Source of the DNA: Limnochordia bacterium | Lineage (GTDB): Bacteria > Bacillota > Limnochordia > Darwinibacteriales > B1SED10-159 | DNA length: 7,677 bases | Reading direction: 5' to 3' | Assembly: GCA_007132255.1 (NCBI GenBank) | Contig: SLOZ01000058.1 | Span: forward strand, 1-7,677 | In this document: positions 1-5,379 of the stretch, piece after piece | Layout of the letters: each line of letters begins with the position of its first letter | Numbering within the stretch: the stretch's first letter is position 1 | The notes under the pieces: generated by a model | Database searches by the model: none | What the model saw: only the letters and a program-made list of their open reading frames with translations | What the model was told of the DNA's origin: nothing | Made by a program: the position numbers and the translations under genes

Positions 1-2
1 CA

Positions 3-113
3 CTGCTTCGATTTCGTTTCGGTGAAGGTTCGGCTTTGGCCATTATTATGGTGCTTATCGTTGCGCTGATTACCTTCGGATTCCATCTTATTCGAATTGA
101 GGAGGATGTTTAG
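3..113 (+). CDS. Sugar ABC transporter permease, MalF-type, C-terminal end only
   Basis: This is the last 36 codons plus stop of a gene that begins before the window. The readable peptide has a hydrophobic stretch (ALAIIMVLIVALITFGFHL) followed by a short charged tail ending RIEEDV, which is how the last membrane helix and cytoplasmic tail of a MalF/UgpA-type sugar permease usually look. The TAG stop at 111-113 is followed immediately by the ATG of the next permease, and the GAGGAGG at 99-105 inside this gene serves as that gene's ribosome binding site, so the two are translationally coupled. The family call rests mainly on its partner: MalF and MalG types are nearly always adjacent and form the heterodimeric channel. 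The fragment alone would not identify it. Confidence 0.75.
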   Translation: MLRFRFGEGSALAIIMVLIVALITFGFHLIRIEEDV

Positions 114-947
114 ATGAATCAGTCAACCAAAAACGTCCTCCGCTGGTGGGGGCGAATGGTAGTGCCGGCGATTTGTGTACTGATCATTATGATTCCCATC
201 TATCTGGTGATTATTGGCGGCTTCATGACAGTGCAGGAAATTTACCGGCAACCGCCGCATTTGTTCCCGCCCAACCCAACGACGGAGTTCTATCGAGCGG
301 CTTGGAATACTCTGAACCAATCGGTGGTCAACAGCTTCATTATTGCCATTGGAACCTATCTATTCACCTTGCTCATATCAACTCCCACAGCCTTCGCTTT
401 AGCGAAATTGCGCATGTCAGCCGAAAAGCCGGTATCGTTTGCGCTGGCCCTTGCACAGATGCTGCCTATGACGACCTTAGTCATCCCGCTGTTCTTGATT
501 TTTTTCACCTTCGGTTTGAATAACTCGTTTGTTGGCGTCATCTTGGGAATCTCTGCCTTCACTGTGCCGTTTTGCACGATTCTCCTGACGGCCTATATGC
601 GCTCCATCCCTGTCGGCCTCATGGAAGCGGCATGGATTGACGGTGCTTCCTTGGGTAGGATCTTCGTCAGTATTGTTCTGCCCATTGCCTCTCCGGGAAT
701 TTCTACCGCTGGGATGTTTGCCTTTCTTATGGCTTGGGGCAATTTTATCTTCCCGCTGTCCCTACTGCAGGAACGTTCGCTACAGCCCTTGAGTGTGGCT
801 TTGTATCGCTTCGTGGACCAGTACGGAATCGAATGGAATATGCTGATGGCAGGCAGCGCCATTTATTCCATACCGCCGATTATCGTAGTTCTCGTGGCTG
901 GACGCTATCTGGTGTCTGGAATGACGGCGGGAGCCTTCAAGGAATAA
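114..947 (+). CDS. Carbohydrate ABC transporter permease, MalG type
   Basis: This is an inner-membrane subunit of a carbohydrate importer of the CUT1 class, 277 aa, the usual length for MalG/UgpE-type permeases. Six hydrophobic segments can be seen, at about residues 16-40, 70-95, 106-131, 138-162, 193-216 and 243-266. Between segments 4 and 5 lies the cytoplasmic EAA loop that contacts the ATPase: E171-A-A, D177-G178-A, and then the I-x-LP ending (IVLPIASPG). The start at 114 is supported by GAGGAGG at 99-105 and abuts the stop of the upstream permease. It should pair with that MalF-type protein and receive sugar from the binding protein encoded at 1067. The substrate cannot be read from the sequence. 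No frameshift or missing motif is seen. Confidence 0.95.
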   Translation: MNQSTKNVLRWWGRMVVPAICVLIIMIPIYLVIIGGFMTVQEIYRQPPHLFPPNPTTEFYRAAWNTLNQSVVNSFIIAIGTYLFTLLISTPTAFALAKLRMSAEKPVSFALALAQMLPMTTLVIPLFLIFFTFGLNNSFVGVILGISAFTVPFCTILLTAYMRSIPVGLMEAAWIDGASLGRIFVSIVLPIASPGISTAGMFAFLMAWGNFIFPLSLLQERSLQPLSVALYRFVDQYGIEWNMLMAGSAIYSIPPIIVVLVAGRYLVSGMTAGAFKE

Positions 948-1052
948 ACTCGGGAACGCTTGACTGGCACCATCTCGGTTTCGCGGAAGGGGGTATCGGG
1001 TCGCAGTCGGTGTATGTGTGTGCGTGGGTGTTGCCTTCGGTTAACCAACATT

Positions 1053-1060
1053 AAGGAGGA
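1053..1060 (+). promoter_or_regulatory. Strong ribosome binding site for the sugar-binding protein
   Basis: AAGGAGGA lies 6 nt before the GTG start at 1067 and is a near-perfect match to the 16S anti-Shine-Dalgarno sequence. It fixes the GTG start, which also gives a normal signal peptide. Just before it, TGTTG (1029-1033) and CAACA (1046-1050) could form a weak 5-bp hairpin in the 119-nt gap; nothing else is recognised in that gap. Confidence 0.8.
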
Positions 1061-1066
1061 ATCTTT

Positions 1067-2371
1067 GTGAAACGGTTCGCGATTTTGTTGGCCATCGTGT
1101 TTGGGTTTGGAATACTGGTCGGTCCAGTGTTTGCACAGCCGATCGAAATTACGGTTCAGACGTACTGGGCGGAAGACACACCCAGTGGTGTCTCGGTCCT
1201 AGAACGGATTGCCTTGTTTGAGGAGCAGAATCCTGATATTCGGGTCAACTACCAGTATGTGCCGTTTGGTGAACTTCTGACCACTATTTTGCAGCAGACG
1301 CTGACCAGAACGCTACCTGAAGTTGTGTTCGCCGACAATCCCGATATTCGCCATTTGGCCGCTTCGGGTGTGTTCCGCGATCTCACCGATTGGGTTGATG
1401 AGTGGGGCCAATGGGATGATTTCTATCTGGGTCCGCAATATGCCAACAGCCTGGACGACCGTATCTATGCAGTCCAGCTGAACACAAACAACTTGGCGCT
1501 TTATTATAACAAAGAGATCCTGGCTGAGCTCGGAATCGCTCAGCCACCGCAGACATGGGATGAGGTCATGGAGGTTAGTGCGATTATCTTGGCTGAAACA
1601 GACATTTATCCCATTGCTTTCTGCGCTGATAACACGGAAGCCGGCACTTGGCAGTTCCTGCCTTTCCTATGGAGCGCTGGCGGTAGTCTGATGGAGTTAG
1701 ATCGCGCCGAATCCATTGCTGCTGCTCAGTTCTGGGTGGATCTTGTGGAAGCGGATTATGCTCCCCGAGATGTCGTGAACTGGGACCAAGGCGACGTGGC
1801 GATTAATTTCGCTGGCGGTCGCTTGGCCATGATGATCAATGGACCTTGGGAACTGGCTTTCCGTTTGGCTGATACCGATGTGGACTATGGTATTGCTATG
1901 ATACCAGTACCCGATGCCGAGTTGTCTCCAGTCGTGGCTATGGGAGGCGAGTCCTTTGGAATCGCTGCCACTGTTTCTGAAGAGAAAGCGGAAGCTGGCT
2001 GGAAGTTTATCCAATTCTTGGTAGAACCCGAGAATATGGCAAATCATAACTTGATGAACACCACGATCCCCACACGAGCTGCTGCTGTGGAGATGGTTCT
2101 GGAACGGGATCCTCGCTTGGCCCCGTTCATCGCACAAGCCGAGTTTGCGCTGTCTCGGCCGATTGCTGGCGGCGGTGAAAACTATCCAAGCATATCTGCC
2201 ATTACCCGCCAAGCATTTCAGTTGGCTATTGCAGGCATGATGGACACCGAGCAGGCGTTCATGAATGCTGCTCGAGAGGTCAAAGACCTGTACCTAACGA
2301 CGGCTGAATACGAAGCGGCAGCTGCCTCCGTACAGTCTGTACTGGATGATGTATTCGCTGCCATGGATTAG
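1067..2371 (+). CDS. Periplasmic carbohydrate-binding protein of an ABC importer (SBP_bac_1 family)
   Basis: This is an extracytoplasmic solute receptor of the MalE/UgpB-like class, 434 aa, a normal length. The N-terminus is a signal peptide: MKR, a hydrophobic core at about residues 4-19, and a signal peptidase I site after VFA (A23|Q24). There is no lipobox cysteine, so the protein is predicted to be free in the periplasm. Family signatures are the opening EITVQTYW strand, FEEQNPDIRVN, the LPEVVFAD region, the NNLALYYNKEIL segment followed by PPQTWDEV, and FAGGRLAMMINGPWEL near the middle. The start is GTG, fixed by AAGGAGGA 6 nt upstream. It follows the two permease genes, whereas many operons place the receptor first, and it is followed by an intrinsic terminator. 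High expression is likely from its own strong ribosome binding site. The ligand is not predictable. Confidence 0.95.
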   Translation: MKRFAILLAIVFGFGILVGPVFAQPIEITVQTYWAEDTPSGVSVLERIALFEEQNPDIRVNYQYVPFGELLTTILQQTLTRTLPEVVFADNPDIRHLAASGVFRDLTDWVDEWGQWDDFYLGPQYANSLDDRIYAVQLNTNNLALYYNKEILAELGIAQPPQTWDEVMEVSAIILAETDIYPIAFCADNTEAGTWQFLPFLWSAGGSLMELDRAESIAAAQFWVDLVEADYAPRDVVNWDQGDVAINFAGGRLAMMINGPWELAFRLADTDVDYGIAMIPVPDAELSPVVAMGGESFGIAATVSEEKAEAGWKFIQFLVEPENMANHNLMNTTIPTRAAAVEMVLERDPRLAPFIAQAEFALSRPIAGGGENYPSISAITRQAFQLAIAGMMDTEQAFMNAAREVKDLYLTTAEYEAAAASVQSVLDDVFAAMD

Positions 2372-2400
2372 AAGTCAGTGACCAAAGTGCGAGATCTTCG

Positions 2401-2443
2401 AAGGAAGCCGCAACCCTGTATGTCGGGGGTTGCGGCTTCTTTT
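2401..2443 (+). terminator. Rho-independent terminator of the sugar transport operon
   Basis: Left arm GAAGCCGCAACCC (2404-2416) pairs perfectly with GGGTTGCGGCTTC (2427-2439) around a 10-nt loop. The stem extends to 2401/2442 with A-U pairs and one G-U wobble. A short T run (2440-2443) follows. It lies 30 nt after the stop of the binding protein gene and separates that operon from the sulfatase gene. Confidence 0.9.
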
Positions 2444-2453
2444 GCTAGGCAGG

Positions 2454-2476
2454 ATTCGAACGCCAATGGCTCGAAT
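2454..2476. repeat. Interrupted dyad between the terminator and the sulfatase gene
   Basis: ATTCGA (2454-2459) and TCGAAT (2471-2476) are perfect inverted repeats, and an inner GCC/GGC pair (2462-2464, 2468-2470) encloses AAT, with a 2-nt AC bulge on the left arm. It could be a second hairpin, an operator for the downstream gene, or chance. No T run follows, so it is not a terminator in the + direction. No confident -35/-10 pair is visible between 2444 and 2527, although the sulfatase gene needs a promoter there. Confidence 0.4.
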
Positions 2477-2527
2477 TCTAACCATGAAGAAGTGCGCCCG
2501 GTGGTTTTCCTGTGGGAGCGGGGCTAG

Positions 2528-2533
2528 AAAGGA
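2528..2533 (+). promoter_or_regulatory. Ribosome binding site that decides the sulfatase start
   Basis: AAAGGA ends directly against the ATG at 2534 but lies 6 nt before a second in-frame ATG at 2540. Normal spacing therefore favours 2540. An in-frame TAG at 2525-2527 rules out any start further upstream. Confidence 0.7.
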
Positions 2534-2539
2534 ATGTAC

Positions 2540-4354
2540 ATGATAGCATTGCTCTTCATCTATGCTGTAAAAGTCGGTTACTTCTATTATCATACTGGCC
2601 TACCCATGAACAAAGTTCCCTATGCTTTCGTGACGGCAGCGGGGTTCTTTTTGTTGTACCTACTGCTGCGGGAGCGTCGTTGGTGGTATTTCGCAGTCAG
2701 TGGTTTGCTGACTGGGCTCATGTATGCTGATATCCTGTACTTTCGCTACTTTTCCGATCTTTTGTCTCTGCGTTTGCTCCACCAGGCCAGCCAGCTAACT
2801 TCGGTACTGGGAATCTTGGTATCCTTAATGACCGCACTCGATCTTGTGCTTTGGGCGGATTTGGCAGCCTATCCTTGGCTGTGGCGAGAATGGCAGCAGC
2901 AGGGACGGCGGGTTTCCCTGCGCATGAGAGCCCTGCCGCTAACCGCAGCCTTGGTTGTTATCGTTTCCATTTCGGCGGCATCGCATTACACGGGTGTCAA
3001 ACAGTATGAGTTTTTCAATCACCACGTCTTTGATTTGATCACGTTGGATTTTGAAAACAGGCGTTTGCATCCGGTGGAACACAGTCAAGTGGTCACAGCA
3101 GTTCTAAAACAACATGAACTTCGCTGCGATCCAAAGTATTTTGGATTGGCGAGCGGGCGCAACCTAATCGTGATTCAATTTGAATCCCTGCAGCAGGTGC
3201 TGCTGGGTCAGTTCTATGATGGCCAGGAACTGACGCCGTCTTTGAATGCCCTTGCCGCCGTAGACTCCTTTAGGTTTACGCACTATTACCACCAAGTGGG
3301 CGCTGGCAGTAGTTCCGATGCTGAGTTCGTCAGCCTAAACTCACTCTATCCGGTGGTTTCGGGAAATGTCTATGATCTTTATGAAAAAAACGACTACGCT
3401 GGTCTTCCATGGATTCTGCAGGAGCAAGGGTATGGCACGTATGCGTACCACGGGAATGTGGGATCGTTTTGGAACCGAGATCAGATCTACCCGAGACTGG
3501 GGTTTGAACATGTGGTGTTTGAAGATCAATACGTTCTCCATGAAACCATTGGTTTTGGCTTGGACGACCATGATTTCTTCGCCCAGACTCTACCTTTTCT
3601 CCAGAACCAACCTGAGCCTTGGTTTTCCTTTCTGATCACAATGACCTCGCATAAGCCATTTCGAATTCCCAAAGAACATCGAGCTCTGACGCTGCGGCGC
3701 GATGATGAGAACCTGTTCGGGGATTATCTGCAGTCTGTTCATTATGCGGATCATGCTTTGGGTCAGTTTGTTGCGGGTTTGAAGGATATGGACCTCTATG
3801 ATAACACGCTGATCGTCATCTATGGCGATCATCATGGTATCGGTACCGAAGATGCCGCAGCGGTAGCTTCGATGGAGCGGTTTTTGGGCCAGCCGTATGC
3901 AGCGGAGATTATGTTGAGGGTCCCCTTGTTAGTCCACATTCCAGGATTGGGTATGACGGAAACATTGGACATTACTGGCGGTCACTTGGATCTGCTGCCC
4001 ACGCTGCTGAACGTCTTGGGCATTGAAAATCGCTTTCTAACCTTTGGTCGGGATCTGCTGAACAGCGACCAAGGGTTTACCGCCTTCAAAGCCTATGTGG
4101 AACCACGATCGTTCATCAGCGGGACAGTTGTCTATGAAGCGTCCCGGGATGGTGTCTTCGAACATGGGAGGGCGTACCATAGGGACACCCACGAGTCTCT
4201 ACCTATTGAAGAGGGTTTAGAAGCGCATATCAAAACCGTAACGTGGTTTAATCTCAACAAAAAGATACTCGAAGACAATGCCGTACCCACATTGGTCCGA
4301 GACATCCAGGCCGGATTGGGCAGGGTGAGTGTCGCCCCTGGGATGACTCGCTAG
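2540..4354 (+). CDS. LTA synthase-like membrane sulfatase (phosphoglycerol transferase family)
   Basis: This is a membrane-anchored enzyme of the alkaline phosphatase/sulfatase superfamily, 604 aa from the preferred ATG (606 from 2534). About five N-terminal membrane segments (to about residue 150) precede an extracytoplasmic catalytic domain, the LtaS layout. LtaS-type enzymes move glycerol phosphate from phosphatidylglycerol onto a glycolipid or glycan. Numbered from 2540, the residues matching S. aureus LtaS are E215 in IQFES (E255), S258 in GAGSSSDAEF (nucleophile T300), H304, W311 and R313 in the HGN..FWNRD segment (H347, W354, R356), H371 in TSHKPF (H416), and D430-H431 in YGDHHG (D475-H476). 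Spacing agrees throughout. The odd point is Ser in place of the conserved Thr nucleophile. In a diderm the acceptor is more likely a periplasmic glycan or glycolipid than true LTA, but that is inference. The gene appears monocistronic, with a terminator upstream and degraded sequence downstream. Confidence 0.92.
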   Translation: MIALLFIYAVKVGYFYYHTGLPMNKVPYAFVTAAGFFLLYLLLRERRWWYFAVSGLLTGLMYADILYFRYFSDLLSLRLLHQASQLTSVLGILVSLMTALDLVLWADLAAYPWLWREWQQQGRRVSLRMRALPLTAALVVIVSISAASHYTGVKQYEFFNHHVFDLITLDFENRRLHPVEHSQVVTAVLKQHELRCDPKYFGLASGRNLIVIQFESLQQVLLGQFYDGQELTPSLNALAAVDSFRFTHYYHQVGAGSSSDAEFVSLNSLYPVVSGNVYDLYEKNDYAGLPWILQEQGYGTYAYHGNVGSFWNRDQIYPRLGFEHVVFEDQYVLHETIGFGLDDHDFFAQTLPFLQNQPEPWFSFLITMTSHKPFRIPKEHRALTLRRDDENLFGDYLQSVHYADHALGQFVAGLKDMDLYDNTLIVIYGDHHGIGTEDAAAVASMERFLGQPYAAEIMLRVPLLVHIPGLGMTETLDITGGHLDLLPTLLNVLGIENRFLTFGRDLLNSDQGFTAFKAYVEPRSFISGTVVYEASRDGVFEHGRAYHRDTHESLPIEEGLEAHIKTVTWFNLNKKILEDNAVPTLVRDIQAGLGRVSVAPGMTR

Positions 4355-4471
4355 CGACGATCCGACGATCAACAGCGCTGGCAGCAAAAACACCGGTACT
4401 TCCAGCAGGCAGTCTCGGAAACCGGAAGGGTGAGGTGCGGACTGCCAACAATCTGGTCTGGGCTTGGGTGG
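4355..4471. other. Non-coding or decayed stretch after the sulfatase gene
   Basis: The sulfatase frame stays open past its TAG for 57 further codons, to a TAA at 4526-4528, but the peptide (with RWQQKHRYFQQAVSETG) has no start, no ribosome binding site and no family I recognise. GGCAGTC (4408-4414) and GACTGCC (4440-4446) form a 7-bp inverted repeat with a 25-nt spacer and no T run, so it is not a convincing terminator. No terminator for the sulfatase gene could be identified. Confidence 0.4.
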
Positions 4472-4813
4472 ATTGAACTAGGCTCATTGGTATTCGTCGA
4501 GGAGTTGAGATTTTCTCAGTGGCGCTAATCACCCGAAACCGTTTAAGTACTCTGGTGTTGGTCCACAACGAGCAGAAGAGTGGGCCGGGATAACCTCAGG
4601 AGTCATGGGATGTCCATCGGAGCTCGGATCATTGCCCTTGCTGATGCCTACGACGCAATGTTTGAGGAGTATTTGCCCTGACAAGCAATGCAGTATCATG
4701 AACTCGTGGCTGAACTTGGCAGACGTTCGTTTAAGCAGACTGATCCGCAGAGGATCGAGGCGGTCAACTTGCGCAAAGACGCTTTAGAACTGTTGGTGTG
4801 TCAAGTAGTTTAG
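4472..4813 (+). pseudogene. HD-GYP domain phosphohydrolase remnant (degraded)
   Basis: This is the broken C-terminal part of an HD-GYP domain, the c-di-GMP phosphodiesterase family. Frame 2 from about 4601 reads GMSIGARIIALADAYDAM, the family's typical helix after the GYP motif. It is followed by an in-frame TGA (4679-4681), then QAMQYHELVAELGRR and TDPQRIEAV to a TAG at 4811-4813. Counting the TGA as a residue, the distance from DAYDAM to DP equals the family pattern (TSDRPYRxAL...QFDP), and the TGA sits at the conserved Arg, as a CGA-to-TGA change would give. Frame 1 at 4501-4593 reads GVEIFS...LVLVHNEQKSGPG-stop-PQE, matching the family GAEIL...HHExxDGxGYP region, with TAA (4591-4593) at the Tyr of GYP. 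A frameshift near 4600 joins the two. Around 4472-4515, frame 2 IELGSLVFVEEL may be a mutated HDIGKIxIPEEL; that part is weak. The catalytic HD is not intact, so no activity is expected. Confidence 0.75.
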
Positions 4814-4988
4814 GCCTCACAGCGAGCGGGAAACCTCTCCGAAAGAGGTCGAAGAATGTGAAGAGCAGTTCAAGTTATGTGGCTTGCCATCCGATGAGAA
4901 GGAAGAGGGGGTCGACGGTATTGGCGATCCCGCTCACCGGTCAAGAAACTGGATAACGGTACGGTCTCCGTGAGCACATGTTGAAACC
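4814..4988 (+). other. Unassigned, probably decayed sequence
   Basis: Frame 3 is open from 4809 to a TGA at 4971-4973 and reads as a charged helix-like peptide (KEVEECEEQFKLCGLPSDEK). It has no start codon with a ribosome binding site and no family I recognise. The other two + frames contain several stops. A small hairpin, ACCTCT (4833-4838) with AGAGGT (4844-4849), is present but lacks terminator features. The same frame continues after the TGA into the open frame at 4989. Confidence 0.35.
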
Positions 4989-5318
4989 GTGGCACTCCGC
5001 GGTATAGCGCTGATGGAGGCCGGATGTAGGCACATGGTAGGTTTTGCACCGCCCGACGAGTTGCCTGATTGCTGGGAACCGAGTGTGCTGACCGTATTCG
5101 AAGTGCCCACTTCCTCGTTGGGCAGCTTGGGAAACAGTGTTGCTGCGGTCATGTATAACCTGGAGCAACGACTATTCCCAGTACGCAACCTAAGTCGGCT
5201 TCTCGGTGAGAGCGAAGTCGAACCACTGGATGAAACGGGTGTCGCATCAGAGCAGGCAGATCATACTGGCTTCGCACTGCAGCGTTCCTACCCCGATAAT
5301 CTAGGTAACAACGGCTAG
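4989..5318 (+). CDS. Possible hypothetical protein or gene remnant, unrecognised
   Basis: This is an open frame of 109 codons from a GTG, ending in TAG at 5316-5318. The peptide has a protein-like mix (MVGFAPPDELPDCWEP, then SSLGSLGNSVAAVMYNLEQR, then a charged C-terminal part), with no signal peptide, membrane segment or family I recognise. No Shine-Dalgarno sequence precedes the GTG. Upstream the frame is open for about 54 more codons apart from one TGA at 4971-4973, so this may be the surviving part of a longer broken gene rather than a real short gene. Its stop is 1 nt before an ATG (5320) in frame with the following sensor gene. Overlapping minus-strand frames at about 4934-5188 look random. 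I would not treat it as expressed without conservation evidence. Confidence 0.3.
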   Translation: MALRGIALMEAGCRHMVGFAPPDELPDCWEPSVLTVFEVPTSSLGSLGNSVAAVMYNLEQRLFPVRNLSRLLGESEVEPLDETGVASEQADHTGFALQRSYPDNLGNNG

Positions 5319-5362
5319 GATGAATCACGGCAAAACCCAGCGCCAGCAGCTGGAACGCTTCA

Positions 5363-5369
5363 GGGAGGA
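5363..5369 (+). promoter_or_regulatory. Ribosome binding site that decides the sensor start
   Basis: GGGAGGA lies 10 nt before the ATG at 5380. The other in-frame ATG, at 5320, has only an adjacent AGG and no good site, so 5380 is preferred. Starting at 5320 would add 20 polar residues before the first PAS domain. An in-frame TAG at 5302-5304 limits the start to one of these two. Confidence 0.65.
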
Positions 5370-5379
5370 ATCGAGTCTC

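Noticed and set aside
734..1054. Plus-strand frame overlapping the end of the MalG-type permease and the gap
   Set aside because: Its first two thirds are a shadow of the permease, it has no ribosome binding site, and it resembles no family.
1697..2212. Minus-strand open frame of 171 codons inside the binding protein gene
   Set aside because: It lies antisense to a clear gene, has no ribosome binding site or recognisable family, and its composition fits a shadow frame.
2444..2535. tRNA-like T-arm on the minus strand (GTTCGAATCC seen as GGATTCGAAC on +)
   Set aside because: The 5-bp T stem does not pair around the TTCGAAT loop, and no matching acceptor arm or anticodon arm is found. At most it is a chance match or tiny remnant.
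4254..4568. Minus-strand frame of 104 codons across the sulfatase end
   Set aside because: It overlaps the coding end of the sulfatase and the HD-GYP remnant, and its Arg/Ser-rich peptide looks like antisense noise.
4547..4988. TGA read as an amino acid (recoding or an alternative code), since two broken frames each have one in-frame TGA
   Set aside because: The intact genes avoid TGA in frame and use TGG for Trp. The HD-GYP remnant also has a TAA and a frameshift, which point to ordinary gene decay.
5320..5379. Upstream in-frame ATG at 5320 as the sensor start
   Set aside because: It has no proper Shine-Dalgarno sequence, while the ATG at 5380 has GGGAGGA at usable spacing. Translation from 5320 by coupling to the frame ending at 5318 remains possible but less likely.
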